A stretch of 64,000 nucleotides of DNA from Shouchella clausii (GCF_002250115.1 NZ_CP019985.1:4216001-4280000), one strand, 5' to 3'. Shown: positions 43,308 to 52,191, counted from the stretch's first letter. Numbers and translations: made by a program. Notes: generated by a model from the sequence alone, not told the origin.

Positions 43308-44039
43308 CTACAAAAACGTTTCACGCAAATGGAGTGCTCGTGTCGGAAAATCTGTGAAAACGGCTGGACAGCCCCAAGAAAATAGCTTTTTCAAAGTTGT
43401 CGTGTCATTGACAGTGAAGGCCCGAACAGCAATATTTGCCTGATTCATTTCTTCAATTAATTCTTTTGATACGTGCATACTATCTAAATGGTAGCCTTTT
43501 GCCCCTAACTGCTTCAGATAGCTGGTTGCTTTAAATAAAGGCCCTTTTACAAGTGCTGCCGTTTCAATGAAAGGTAAATGGGCTTGCAACTTTGCTAGCA
43601 ACATATGGTCAAATGAAGAAACAACAAGACGCTCTTTAAACCGGTTATCGCGAATGAGCGGCAAAATCGCATCAATGACCCGTTCATGCGGCTGGCCGTA
43701 CCCTTTTATTTCTAGGTTTAAATGGAGCGACGGATAACTCGCTGCCCAGTCGAGCAGTTCAGACAGGAAAGGGATACTTTCTTGTTTTTGGTACGTTTGC
43801 TTGGCAGCTGCATTCAATTGTTTCAACTCATTGGCCATGTATTGGCAAACAGGGCCTTGCCCATTGGTTGTTCGGTTGACCGTGCGATCGTGAATTACAA
43901 CAGGTACATCATCTTTCGTTAATTGGACATCAAATTCAATGCCGTCTGCCCCTGCTTTTGCCGCTTGTTCAAAAGCCTTCATCGTGTTTTCCGGATAAGA
44001 CCCAGACGCACCACGGTGGGCATAAATTAACGTTTTCAT
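43308..44039 (-). CDS. Glycerophosphodiester phosphodiesterase, cytosolic
   Basis: 243 residues, the same length as B. subtilis YhdW. The GDPD signature is complete: IYAHRGASGSYPENTMKAFEQA (catalytic His and Arg-Gly), GADGIEFDVQLTKDDVPVVIHD (metal-binding Glu/Asp and second His), NLEIKGY and AFTVND. It hydrolyses glycerophosphodiesters to glycerol 3-phosphate and an alcohol. No signal peptide, so it acts inside the cell. AAAGGAGGTG precedes the ATG at 44039. Confidence 0.92.
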   Translation of the reverse strand: MKTLIYAHRGASGSYPENTMKAFEQAAKAGADGIEFDVQLTKDDVPVVIHDRTVNRTTNGQGPVCQYMANELKQLNAAAKQTYQKQESIPFLSELLDWAASYPSLHLNLEIKGYGQPHERVIDAILPLIRDNRFKERLVVSSFDHMLLAKLQAHLPFIETAALVKGPLFKATSYLKQLGAKGYHLDSMHVSKELIEEMNQANIAVRAFTVNDTTTLKKLFSWGCPAVFTDFPTRALHLRETFL

Positions 44040-44100
44040 CCATGCACCTCCTTTCCGTTTACGTTCTTCAAAGGTTTGTTTTAAAAACAAAGGGAGGTGT

Positions 44101-44736
44101 TTATTCTTTACTTTCCATTCTTACAAAAAAAGTCCCCTTTGTTTCTCCTTGACATGCAAGGTTAAATTGATCGCCATCAGCGATTGCCCCGACACCTTCT
44201 GGCGTGCCTGTAAAAAGCAAATCGCCCTTTTTTAAACCAAAAGCAAGATGGCATTCTTGGACAATTTCATTAAATGAAAACAACATATTCTCCGTATTGC
44301 CTAGCTGGACGACCTCGCCATTTCGTTCGAGAGAAAAGTTGAGGCTTTTGCTTTCTTGTTCACCTGGAAACGGGAAAAATGGCGTTAGGATGGCAGAGTT
44401 GCGAAACCCTTTGGCACGGAGCCAAGGGTGCCCTTTTTGCTTTAGCTTGCTTTGCAAGTCTCGCAACGTTAAATCAACACCTATGGCCATCTCCGTGACG
44501 ACATCATCAAGTGTATCTCCATCCTCCATGTCTTTGGCAATTTTCAATACAATCTCGGCTTCATAATGGATGGCCCCTTTGTCACTTGGATAAAGAAGCG
44601 TCCTTCCGTCAGCCAACACAGCTGCGCTTTTAGGTTTGCCAAATAACAACGGTTCCGTCGGCACTTCGTTTCCTAATTCTTTCGCATGGTTGGCATAGTT
44701 ACGGCCAATGCAATAAATGCTCGCAATTTCCTCCAT
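44101..44736 (-). CDS. Fumarylacetoacetate hydrolase family protein
   Basis: 211 residues with the FAH catalytic core: IYCIGRNYANHAKELGN, then AIHYEAEIVLKIAKD with the metal-binding His-Tyr-Glu-Ala-Glu, IGVDLTLRDLQ, and LLFTGTPEGVGAIADGD. Bacterial members cleave or decarboxylate beta-keto acids (acylpyruvate, oxaloacetate) with a divalent metal. The ATG at 44736 is chosen for its GAGGGGG ribosome site. It forms a run of minus-strand genes with the aminotransferase and nitroreductase upstream. Confidence 0.9.
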   Translation of the reverse strand: MEEIASIYCIGRNYANHAKELGNEVPTEPLLFGKPKSAAVLADGRTLLYPSDKGAIHYEAEIVLKIAKDMEDGDTLDDVVTEMAIGVDLTLRDLQSKLKQKGHPWLRAKGFRNSAILTPFFPFPGEQESKSLNFSLERNGEVVQLGNTENMLFSFNEIVQECHLAFGLKKGDLLFTGTPEGVGAIADGDQFNLACQGETKGTFFVRMESKE

Positions 44737-44785
44737 TCCATCCCCCTCTGTGTCATTACACCGACGACACGGTTTCATTGTCTTA

Positions 44786-45952
44786 TTAAAACAGATTTAA
44801 GTTGCCCACTCGTGCGATCGCCTCACGCAATGTCGTTTTGTCAGCGAGGAGCCCGATACGCACATATCCTTCTCCATACTGGCCAAACCCGTTTCCTGGA
44901 GCGACGACGAGATGGGCTTTGTCAAGAAGCAGTTCACTAAATTCCTCGGACGTATAGCCTTTTGGTACAGGGAACCAGGCAAAAAACGAACCTGATGGTT
45001 GTTCAACTTGCCAGCCAATTTCCTGGGCTGCCTCCCAAAGGGCTTCGCTCCGTTCTTTGTACAGACCAACCAGCTCGTGTACACTGGATTGATCGGATTG
45101 CAACGCGCAGGCAGAAGCTGCTTGAAGGCCGCCGAAGAGACTACAATGGTAATGATCTTGCAACTCTTCTAGCATCGCAACGATTTCCTTATTGCCAAGC
45201 ACGAAACCGACACGCCAGCCTGCCATATTGTACAATTTCGACATAGTAAAAAGCTCTACGCCTACATCCTTTGCCCCCTCTTGCTGCAAAAAGCTGCATG
45301 GCGTGCCATTAAACCCGATTGCACCGTAAGCAAAGTCATGAATGACCGCAATACAGTGCGAACGGGCAACAGCGACCGTATCGTCAAAAAAGCGCGCGTC
45401 GGCTGTCGCGCCAGTTGGGTTGTTAGGATAATTTAGAAACATCATTTTTGCTTTATCCAACACATCAGAGCCTAGCTCATGATAATCTGGCAGAAATCGG
45501 TTGTTCCTTAACAACGGCATTGGTTTCGCTATTGCTCCCGTTATCGCGATGCCTGACAAATAGTCTGGATAGCCTGGATCAGGTACGAGCGCCATGTCCC
45601 CCTTATTTAATAAACATTGGCATAACTCAACAATGGCTGTTTTTGTTCCTGGCACAATGGCGACCTCGGTTTCAGGGTCCAACTCCACGCCATACTGCTG
45701 TTTGTAATAAGCAGCGATTGCTTCCTTTAAAAACGAATACCCACGAAAAGGGCCGTATCGATGAAACTGCGGCTCGCTGCTTGCCTCACGCAGCGCCTCA
45801 ACAATAAAGGCAGGAGTCGGCTGATCGTGGTTGCCTTGGCCTAAATTTATGAGATCATTATGTTCTTGAGCCAATCGTTGTGCTTTGTTTACTAATTTCG
45901 CAAAAAATTGACTTGGCAGCTGTTCCATCATTTTTGCTTGCTGTATGTCCAT
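44786..45952 (-). CDS. Class I aminotransferase, MtnE/PatA-like
   Basis: 388 residues of PLP fold type I: INLGQGNHDQPTPAFIVEAL, YGPFRGYSFLKEAIA, LVPDPGYPDYLSGI, MFLNYPNNPTGATAD with the PLP-contacting Asn, VIHDFAYGAIGF, and the PLP lysine in TMSKLYNMAGWRVGF. The overall wording is close to MtnE, which converts ketomethylthiobutyrate to methionine in the methionine salvage pathway, but no mtn genes are nearby. ATG at 45952 is six bases from GGGGGG. Confidence 0.87.
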   Translation of the reverse strand: MDIQQAKMMEQLPSQFFAKLVNKAQRLAQEHNDLINLGQGNHDQPTPAFIVEALREASSEPQFHRYGPFRGYSFLKEAIAAYYKQQYGVELDPETEVAIVPGTKTAIVELCQCLLNKGDMALVPDPGYPDYLSGIAITGAIAKPMPLLRNNRFLPDYHELGSDVLDKAKMMFLNYPNNPTGATADARFFDDTVAVARSHCIAVIHDFAYGAIGFNGTPCSFLQQEGAKDVGVELFTMSKLYNMAGWRVGFVLGNKEIVAMLEELQDHYHCSLFGGLQAASACALQSDQSSVHELVGLYKERSEALWEAAQEIGWQVEQPSGSFFAWFPVPKGYTSEEFSELLLDKAHLVVAPGNGFGQYGEGYVRIGLLADKTTLREAIARVGNLNLF

Positions 45953-45976
45953 TGCCATCCCCCCACTCACTGTCTG

Positions 45977-46720
45977 TTATTCCTGTTGCAAAAAGCCCTT
46001 TTCTTTCAAGAAGGCATCCAAATGAGGCCGCTTCCGTTCCTTTGTGTAAGCCGCCATCGCTGTAGTCCAGCCAGTGGTTCGTTTGCCATTCGTGCGCTCC
46101 GCATAATAAGCGCTCATTGTTTCATCATAGACAGAAAGGGCATCTTCCTGATTAATTTGATATGTTTCTTGATGGAGCACAGCTTTTAAAGGCAGGCGCG
46201 GCTTTTGCCCAGGTTCACTGTCAGGCTCGCCTATCGCCATGCCCATTACCGGGAATACATATGTAGGCAAATGAAGCAAATCGCTTACTTCCTTTGGTTG
46301 ATTACGAATTCCGCCAATCATCACACCGCCAAAGCCGAGCGATTCAGCGGCAAGCATAAGATTTTGGGCAAATAAAGCGGCATCAACAGCACCAACGAGA
46401 AGTTGCTCCGCCCCACCGACATCAAATGAAACGTGATGCTGTTTGCTGGCACTTGCATGCCGTGAAAAATCTGCGCAAATGACAAAAAACACACTACACT
46501 CATTTACCCAACGTTGGCCACCTGTTAAATCGGCGAGTGTTTCTTTACGAGCAGTATCCTCCACAGCTATAACGGAGTACGCTTGTACATGATGGGAGGT
46601 CGACGCCCACTGCGCCGAGCTGACAATCGTTTCAATTTGCTCCTTTGTGACGCGCTTATTTGTAAAAGCGCGAATCGACCGATGACTGGTCATAAGCTTT
46701 AGCACATCATTGCTTTCCAT
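45977..46720 (-). CDS. NADPH-dependent FMN oxidoreductase / nitroreductase, NfrA type
   Basis: 247 residues. HRSIRAFTNKRVTKEQIETIVSSAQWASTS forms the FMN site, with GAVDAALFAQNLMLAAESLGFGGVMIGGIR and KPRLPLKAVLHQETY typical of NfrA-type flavin reductases (compare B. subtilis YcnD/NfrA2). Such enzymes reduce nitro compounds, flavins or hydrogen peroxide using NADPH. ATG 46720 follows AGGTGG. Likely one transcription unit with the aminotransferase 24 bp downstream. Confidence 0.88.
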   Translation of the reverse strand: MESNDVLKLMTSHRSIRAFTNKRVTKEQIETIVSSAQWASTSHHVQAYSVIAVEDTARKETLADLTGGQRWVNECSVFFVICADFSRHASASKQHHVSFDVGGAEQLLVGAVDAALFAQNLMLAAESLGFGGVMIGGIRNQPKEVSDLLHLPTYVFPVMGMAIGEPDSEPGQKPRLPLKAVLHQETYQINQEDALSVYDETMSAYYAERTNGKRTTGWTTAMAAYTKERKRPHLDAFLKEKGFLQQE

Positions 46721-46831
46721 CTCCACCACCACCTGTTTCATTTTTTTGCTGATAATGGTAGTGTACTAAAAATGCCGAAAAAGAGGAACTATTAGCTGCA
46801 GGATCAGCCGATTTTCTTACTAAATCATACA

Positions 46832-46869
46832 AAAAGAGAACCGTATCAATGTTGCGCCGGTTCTCTTTT
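46832..46869. terminator. Terminator of nagAB
   Basis: AAAAGAGAACCG pairs with CGGTTCTCTTTT across a 14-base loop, 18 bp after the nagB stop on the minus strand, ending in a T run. Confidence 0.85.
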
Positions 46870-46886
46870 CTTAAACCAAAGCTATT

Positions 46887-47630
46887 CTACAAATGTGCTT
46901 TTTGCGTATAAGCGCTTGCCGCTTCTTCGTCGGCAATGACTGTGACATTTGGATGCTTGTTTAATATAGAAGCTGGGAACGCCTCATTGACTTCATTTGA
47001 GCGTAACTTGGCGAACGCTTCCGCTTTTGCTTTCCCAGAAATAAGCAACAAGATTTCTTTTGCTTCCATAATCGTTTGAATCCCCATTGTAATCGCTTGT
47101 TTCGGCACATCTTTTAAAGTTGGGAAATACCTAGCATTGGCTTGGCGTGTTTCTTCGGCCAACTCGACAACATGGGTTCTGCTCGAAAATGGCGTCCCTG
47201 GCTCATTAAAACCGATATGGCCATTGCTGCCGATACCGAGAAGTTGAATGTCAATTCCGCCCGCCTCGGCAATCATGTTTTCATAAGCACGGCATTCTTC
47301 TTCAAGGGACGGAGCCATTCCATTTGGCAAATGCGTTTTTTCCTTTGGAATATCGACATGATCAAACAACCGTTGCTTCATATAGTGGCGGTAACTATTT
47401 TTATCCTCTGCAGGCAAGCCGACATATTCATCTAAATTGAACGTTTGCACATGTGAAAATGATTGGCCGTTTTCCTTTGCTTTTGCAATCAAAGCGGTAT
47501 ACGTGTTTTCCGGTGTGCCCCCTGTCGCAAGTCCGAGCGTTATTTTTGGAGACTGCTGAATTCGCTCAAACAAGAGTGCTGCTGCTTTTTGGCTCATTTC
47601 TTCATAATTTTTTACGTGAATAATATTCAT
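46887..47630 (-). CDS. nagB: Glucosamine-6-phosphate deaminase
   Basis: 247 residues with LGLATGGTPENTYTALI (phosphate loop), TFNLDEYVGL with the catalytic Asp, GIGSNGHIGFNEPGTPFSSRTHVV with the ring-opening His region, and AITMGIQTIMEAKEILLL. It converts glucosamine 6-phosphate to fructose 6-phosphate and ammonia, the second step of N-acetylglucosamine use. Its ATG overlaps the end of nagA (ATGA). Confidence 0.96.
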   Translation of the reverse strand: MNIIHVKNYEEMSQKAAALLFERIQQSPKITLGLATGGTPENTYTALIAKAKENGQSFSHVQTFNLDEYVGLPAEDKNSYRHYMKQRLFDHVDIPKEKTHLPNGMAPSLEEECRAYENMIAEAGGIDIQLLGIGSNGHIGFNEPGTPFSSRTHVVELAEETRQANARYFPTLKDVPKQAITMGIQTIMEAKEILLLISGKAKAEAFAKLRSNEVNEAFPASILNKHPNVTVIADEEAASAYTQKAHL

Positions 47631-48814
47631 ACGTCATCCTCCTTGCCATATGCTTTTTTCCCTAAACAATAGGTGTACAACACATCGCCTTCTTTTGTGA
47701 GCACAGTGAAATCGCCATCTTTCCCAGGCGCCAATGACCCTTTTTTCGCGTCAATGCCAATTTTTTTCGCTGGGTTGTAGGAAGCCATTTGCACCGCTTG
47801 TTCCAATGAGCAGCCAGTATAAGCAACCATATTTGCTACCGCCTTGTTCATTTGCAAAACAGAACCGGCAAGCGTGCCATCAGAAAGCGTCGCTCTTCCA
47901 TCGTTTACAGAAACGTCCTGGCCCCCTAAATCATAAGCACCGTCAGGCAACCCTTTTGCCCTCATCGAGTCAGTAATAAGCAGGCACTGATTCGTGCCCT
48001 TTGCTTTCCAGGCCAGCTTCACCATTTCTGGATGGATGTGAATGCCGTCAACAATTAACTCAATATCGAGTTCATCAAGGAGTAGCGCTCCGCCAGCTAC
48101 GCCTGGTTCACGATGATGCAAAGAACGCATGCCATTGTACATATGCGTAACTTGGTTTGCACCTGCTGCAACAGCTTGCTCCATTTCACTATAGACAGCA
48201 TCTGAATGGCCAATTGACGGATTCGCGCCTTCTGAACGCAAATAGGCTGCCAACTCGCTGCCATTTCGTTTTTCCGGTGCGTAGGTTACTTGTTTAATCA
48301 TGCCTTCTGCTAAATCGATCCATTTTTTCATGATTGGTACGGATGGTTCTACAATGTATTCGAGAGGCTGTGCGCCTTTTTTCGTTTCATTAATAAAAGG
48401 CCCTTCAATATGTAGGCCGACAATTTCTGCTTCTTTATCCGCCCGTCTATAAGCAACTACATTTTCAATCGCGGCTTCAATGTGCTCATGTTTTTGGGTA
48501 ATGGTTGTCGCAAGAAAGGCAGTCGTCCCTTCGGCTGGCAAATTTGCTGCCATTGTTTGCAACGCATCCTTTGTACGGTCCATTACATCGGCACCATAGC
48601 CGCCATGTATGTGCACGTCAACAAAGCCTGGGACAACGACGGCATCAGCTGGAATCGTTATCTGTACTGTATCTTCGTTCTTATAATCGTCGCCGTTGCC
48701 AACACCAACCGCGGTAATTTTGCCATTATTGATCGCAAGAAACCCTTTCTCGTATTTACGACACCCTGGTTCCCCTGTGATCAACTGTCCCCCTGTTACA
48801 ACGATACTTGCCAT
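47627..48814 (-). CDS. nagA: N-acetylglucosamine-6-phosphate deacetylase
   Basis: 395 residues of the amidohydrolase superfamily: PGFVDVHIHGGYGADVMD gives the His-x-His pair, GLHIEGPFINETKKGAQP the metal-binding Glu, SIGHSDAVYSEMEQAV and NQVTHMYNGMRSLHHREPG further histidines, and LITDSMRAKGLPDG the catalytic Asp. Removes the acetyl group from GlcNAc 6-phosphate derived from chitin or cell wall. Divergent from nagR with a shared regulatory gap. GAAGGTGAT precedes the ATG. Confidence 0.95.
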   Translation of the reverse strand: MASIVVTGGQLITGEPGCRKYEKGFLAINNGKITAVGVGNGDDYKNEDTVQITIPADAVVVPGFVDVHIHGGYGADVMDRTKDALQTMAANLPAEGTTAFLATTITQKHEHIEAAIENVVAYRRADKEAEIVGLHIEGPFINETKKGAQPLEYIVEPSVPIMKKWIDLAEGMIKQVTYAPEKRNGSELAAYLRSEGANPSIGHSDAVYSEMEQAVAAGANQVTHMYNGMRSLHHREPGVAGGALLLDELDIELIVDGIHIHPEMVKLAWKAKGTNQCLLITDSMRAKGLPDGAYDLGGQDVSVNDGRATLSDGTLAGSVLQMNKAVANMVAYTGCSLEQAVQMASYNPAKKIGIDAKKGSLAPGKDGDFTVLTKEGDVLYTYCLGKKAYGKEDDV

Positions 48815-48855
48815 GCGATCACCTTCCTCGTTTCATCATTCCCTTTGTTTCTTTT

Positions 48856-48884
48856 AGTATACGCTCTAGTCGTTTAGTTGTCTA
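48856..48884 (-). promoter_or_regulatory. Promoter of nagAB
   Basis: On the minus strand TAGACA (48884-48879) and TATACT (48861-48856) are 17 bp apart. Confidence 0.65.
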
Positions 48885-48891
48885 TACCAAT
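48876..48891. promoter_or_regulatory. Candidate NagR operator over the nagAB -35
   Basis: On the minus strand ATTGGTATAGACAACT resembles the TGGTnTAGAC half-site recognised by NagR/YvoA-type HutC regulators. It covers the nagAB -35 box and abuts the nagR -35, so binding would repress both; GlcNAc 6-phosphate or glucosamine 6-phosphate is the known inducer type. Confidence 0.5.
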
Positions 48892-48918
48892 TACAATGAA
48901 AAAAAATTATGGTATACT
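48890..48918 (+). promoter_or_regulatory. Promoter of nagR
   Basis: ATTACA at 48890-48895 and TATACT at 48913-48918 are 17 bp apart, 31 bp before the nagR start. Confidence 0.5.
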
Positions 48919-48948
48919 GATTTTATCATATGTTCGGAGGACAAAGGC

Positions 48949-49671
48949 ATGATTGACAAACAGTCTCCTATTCCGATTTATTTTCAAATTGAGGAGCTTA
49001 TTAAAAAGCAAATTGCCGATGGGATTTTAAAACCAGGCGAAGCGTTGCCATCTGAGCGAGAATTTGCCGACATGTACGGCATTAGCCGCATGACCGTTCG
49101 CCAAGGCATTAACAATCTTGTCCAGCAAAAAAAACTATACCGTGAAAAAGGGCGAGGCACATTCGTATCGTGGCCTAAAATTGAACAACCACTCTCTAAA
49201 ATGACCAGTTTTACAGAAGATATGAAAAGCCGCAACATGGAGCCTGGTTCAAAGTTGCTCTCTTTTAAAACCGCTAAAGCGGATGAACCGATTGCCAAAG
49301 TGCTTGCGGTTGAGGAAGGCACCCCTATTTATGCCATTAAACGTGTGCGCCTAGCAGATGAGTTGCCTATTGCCTTGGAACGGACTTATATTGCTTGCGA
49401 GCTCGCCCCACATTTAACCGCTGACACATTGAACCATTCGCTTTACTCCTACTTTGAACGGACATGCGGCTATTCAATTTCTGATGCAGAACAGACAATC
49501 GCAGCCGTCCTCGCTGACGAAGAAGATGCCCGTTGGCTTACGGTGCCCGTCGGCTCCCCACTTTTGGCGATTCGCCGGCAAACAAGGCTTGAAGACAATC
49601 GTGTATTAGAAGCTGTTTATTCCCATTACCGTGGTGATCGCTACCACTTTGTAACGAAAATGGTACGTTGA
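48949..49671 (+). CDS. nagR: NagR (YvoA), GntR/HutC-family regulator of GlcNAc genes
   Basis: 240 residues. An N-terminal GntR winged helix (IPIYFQIEELIKKQIADG, LPSEREFADMYGISRMTVRQGINNLVQQ, YREKGRGTFV) is followed by a UTRA effector domain (about 80-240) with IYAIKRVRLADELPIALERTYI and SDAEQTIAAVLADEEDARWL. It represses nag genes until amino-sugar phosphates bind. In B. subtilis nagR follows nagAB on the same strand; here it is divergent from nagA. GGAGG is twelve bases before ATG 48949. A hairpin terminator follows. Confidence 0.92.
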   Translation: MIDKQSPIPIYFQIEELIKKQIADGILKPGEALPSEREFADMYGISRMTVRQGINNLVQQKKLYREKGRGTFVSWPKIEQPLSKMTSFTEDMKSRNMEPGSKLLSFKTAKADEPIAKVLAVEEGTPIYAIKRVRLADELPIALERTYIACELAPHLTADTLNHSLYSYFERTCGYSISDAEQTIAAVLADEEDARWLTVPVGSPLLAIRRQTRLEDNRVLEAVYSHYRGDRYHFVTKMVR

Positions 49672-49690
49672 TGTTGTGCAAACGAGACTT

Positions 49691-49723
49691 GAGGCGCCTG
49701 ACTCATTAGCAGGCGCCTCCTCT
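49691..49723 (+). terminator. Terminator of nagR
   Basis: GAGGCGCCTG pairs with CAGGCGCCTC (10 bp) around a 9-base loop, followed by a CT-rich tract. Its stem core is like the terminator duplicated at 56578, but no element is inserted here. Confidence 0.85.
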
Positions 49724-49785
49724 TTATGCCCAAACCACGCATATCTGTCATGATAAAAAATCTCGTTGTTTTTTTCAGAAAAGTA

Positions 49786-49814
49786 TTGACAGTACGATTT
49801 GTTGCTGCTAATTT
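49786..49814 (+). promoter_or_regulatory. Promoter of the ArgH-like operon
   Basis: A perfect TTGACA (49786-49791) is followed after 17 bp by TAATTT (49809-49814). The weak -10 suggests activation or low basal use. Confidence 0.5.
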
Positions 49815-49847
49815 AGAATCAACTACAATTTGTGCGAACATTACAAC

Positions 49848-49859
49848 ATACGTACGTAT
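49848..49859. promoter_or_regulatory. Perfect palindrome ahead of the ArgH-like operon
   Basis: ATACGTACGTAT is a perfect 12-bp palindrome, 21 bp before the lyase start and downstream of the promoter. It is a good candidate operator for the GntR/HutC regulator encoded in the same operon. Confidence 0.5.
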
Positions 49860-49879
49860 CTGAAAGGCTGGTGATCTCC

Positions 49880-51376
49880 TTGGTTGGTCGTTTAAAGGAA
49901 ACTCCCTCACAGGAAATGATTGACTTATTGTTTAAGCCAAGTATTAGCTCCGATTTAAAATATCACTATTCATACTTGCTGAAAATTAACAGCGTCCATT
50001 TATTAATGCTAAAATCGGAGGGTATTATCCCTGACGAAGCAGCCCGTAAAATCCACTCCGCCCTCGCCAACTTGCAGGTGACAGGAAAAGAGGCATTGTC
50101 GATCAATCCTGCTCTTGAAGATTTATATTTTAATGTGGAAGCTTATATTATCGAGCAAACAGGACCAGAGATAGGTGGACAAATGCACACAGGAAGAAGC
50201 CGCAATGATATTTTGGCGACTGTGAGCCGCATGCGAATACGCGAAGAAATGATCGAAATTTACGAACTAGTCTGTACACTAAGGCGGACATTAATTGATT
50301 TAGCTACTGAACATACGGCAACATTAATGACTGGTTACACACATTTACAGCCAGCTGAACCGATTACGTTTGCCCATTACCTTTCCGCACTGCTGCACGG
50401 ATTCGAGCGGGATTTCACACGCCTGTATAACTGTTATGCCCAAATCAACAAAAGCCCGCTTGGTTCTTGCGCCCTTGCCTCAACTACGTTTTCGATTAAC
50501 CGAAAATTCACGATGGATTTATTAGGATTCACCGATTTGCTTGAAAATTCGCTTGACGGCATCGCCTCTCGAGATTATGCATTAGAAGCACTTTCAGCAT
50601 TAAGCATATTTAGTAACTCATTAAGCCGCTTCGCACAAGACCTTTACACTTGGTGTTCGTATGAATTTGGTTATCTTGAAGTCGGTCATTCAGTAGCAGT
50701 TATTAGCAGCATTATGCCGCAAAAAAAGAACCCAGTTACGCTCGAGCATATTAAAGCGAAGGCTGGACATATTCAAGGCGCACTTGTATCCTCCCTCTCA
50801 GTATTAAAGAATACCCTTTATTCGCATTCGCGGGATACAAGCATGGAAAGCATGAAATACACATGGGAAGCGATCAACGAAACGAAAGCAGCCATTCGGC
50901 TTATGGTCAAAACCTTACAAACGCTTACCGTTCATAAAGACAATATGGCTGCTACTACTCGCCAAAACTTTAGTACAGTGACTGAGCTAGCAAATGCACT
51001 AGTAAGACACTACCACTTTTCGTTCCGCACCGCCCATCATATCGTTGCTGAAATTGTCAACGAGACACTGAATCAAGGGCTGGGATCTGATAAAATAGAA
51101 GCAAGTACAGTTGAACGTGCCATCAAACAGGTAACAGCAAAAACGGTTTCTGTCACCAAAGAATTTGTTGAGCAGGCCCTTGATCCGGAGCGAAATATTT
51201 CACTTCGGACCGTGCGCGGCGGCTCAGCCCCTGTTGAGGTTGCACGGCAATTACAGCAGCTCGAACAGACACTAGCATCAGATCGCCAAAAAATTAGCGA
51301 TTTGAAACAGGCTCTGCAATCTGCTGATCAACTATACAAACGCTACGCTGCGGAACTCGAAAGGGGGTCGCAGTAG
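49880..51376 (+). CDS. Argininosuccinate-lyase-like enzyme of an accessory operon
   Basis: 498 residues of the fumarase/aspartase superfamily. All three conserved regions of argininosuccinate lyase are present: HTGRSRND at about 103-110, TGYTHLQPAEP at 151-161 and the catalytic-serine loop SSIMPQKKNP at 276-285. So it should eliminate fumarate from an N-substituted aspartate. It lacks the usual ArgH N-terminus (LWGGRF) and has a helical C-terminal extension of about 45 residues. No argG or other arginine gene is near; it is followed by a GntR regulator and a symporter, so a catabolic substrate is more likely. The start is TTG at 49880 (GGTGA five bases before); a GTG at 49871 is possible. Confidence 0.82.
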   Translation: MVGRLKETPSQEMIDLLFKPSISSDLKYHYSYLLKINSVHLLMLKSEGIIPDEAARKIHSALANLQVTGKEALSINPALEDLYFNVEAYIIEQTGPEIGGQMHTGRSRNDILATVSRMRIREEMIEIYELVCTLRRTLIDLATEHTATLMTGYTHLQPAEPITFAHYLSALLHGFERDFTRLYNCYAQINKSPLGSCALASTTFSINRKFTMDLLGFTDLLENSLDGIASRDYALEALSALSIFSNSLSRFAQDLYTWCSYEFGYLEVGHSVAVISSIMPQKKNPVTLEHIKAKAGHIQGALVSSLSVLKNTLYSHSRDTSMESMKYTWEAINETKAAIRLMVKTLQTLTVHKDNMAATTRQNFSTVTELANALVRHYHFSFRTAHHIVAEIVNETLNQGLGSDKIEASTVERAIKQVTAKTVSVTKEFVEQALDPERNISLRTVRGGSAPVEVARQLQQLEQTLASDRQKISDLKQALQSADQLYKRYAAELERGSQ

Positions 51377-51400
51377 TATGAATGAGTGAGGCGAGCCGAC

Positions 51401-52105
51401 GTGATTGATGAAGAAAGCAGCATTCCCCTTTATTTGCAATTAAAAGATCTCTTTGTTGAAAAAATAGACAGCGGCGAATGGCAAGAAAATGCGAAGATCC
51501 CAGACGAACTTACATTGGCGAGCCAGTATCGGTTAAGCCGCTCAACCGTTCGCCAAGCATTGTTAAAACTCGTTGATGAGGGGCGTTTGACCCGAAAACA
51601 AGGAAAAGGGACATTTGTGAATGAGAAAAAAATCCAAACACCTGTGTTTAGTTTTTATTATCCTGAAAAATTCGGAAAAAAACACACCGTTTTGTCAGCT
51701 CAGGAAATAGCTTGCTCGGCGACAGTCCAGTCGGCATTGCAACTATTTCCTGGCGAACTTGTCTATGAGCTCATCCGTCTCCGCTATTTTGAGGATGAAG
51801 TTGTCGCTGTTGAAACATCTTATTTACCGAGTGCAGCGGTTCCTGGCTTGTTGCAGAAAAATCTTGAAGGCACTCTTTATGAACTATTGATTACTCAGTA
51901 CAATCTGCAAATCCAAGCATATGACACCACGGTAGAACCGGTAATCCTAACCCAGTTGGAAACCGAACGCCTACAAGTTGAAGGTAACGGACAGCCTGCT
52001 TTAAAAATTACAAAAATCGGCTCAACATGGAATAAAAAGCGCTTAATTCTCACGAAAAGCATTTTCAGAGGCGACCGCTGTAAACTCATGTTCCACCATG
52101 AATAG
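51401..52105 (+). CDS. GntR/HutC-family transcriptional regulator
   Basis: 234 residues: N-terminal winged helix (IPLYLQLKDLFVEKIDSGEW, IPDELTLASQYRLSRSTVRQALLKLVDEG, RKQGKGTFV) and a UTRA ligand-binding domain with YELIRLRYFEDEVVAVETSYL and EPVILTQLETERLQV. It sits between the lyase gene and the symporter gene and probably controls both in response to the transported compound. The start is GTG at 51401 with GAGG nine bases before; a GTG at 51386 in the same frame lacks a ribosome site. Distinct from NagR upstream, which is only generally similar. Confidence 0.87.
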   Translation: MIDEESSIPLYLQLKDLFVEKIDSGEWQENAKIPDELTLASQYRLSRSTVRQALLKLVDEGRLTRKQGKGTFVNEKKIQTPVFSFYYPEKFGKKHTVLSAQEIACSATVQSALQLFPGELVYELIRLRYFEDEVVAVETSYLPSAAVPGLLQKNLEGTLYELLITQYNLQIQAYDTTVEPVILTQLETERLQVEGNGQPALKITKIGSTWNKKRLILTKSIFRGDRCKLMFHHE

Positions 52106-52108
52106 AGT

Positions 52109-52157
52109 CGCCCATCTAAAGCTTTGTTGCAATAGAGCTTTAGATGGCGTTGTTTTT
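52109..52157 (+). terminator. Strong hairpin between the regulator and the symporter gene
   Basis: CGCCCATCTAAAGC pairs with GCTTTAGATGGCG (one bulge) around a 14-base loop, followed by TTGTTTTTT. It sits directly before the symporter ribosome site, so it either separates the symporter from the lyase-regulator unit or attenuates read-through. Confidence 0.85.
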
Positions 52158-52191
52158 TACAGAATATTCAATTTTATTAGGAGGGGTTTGT

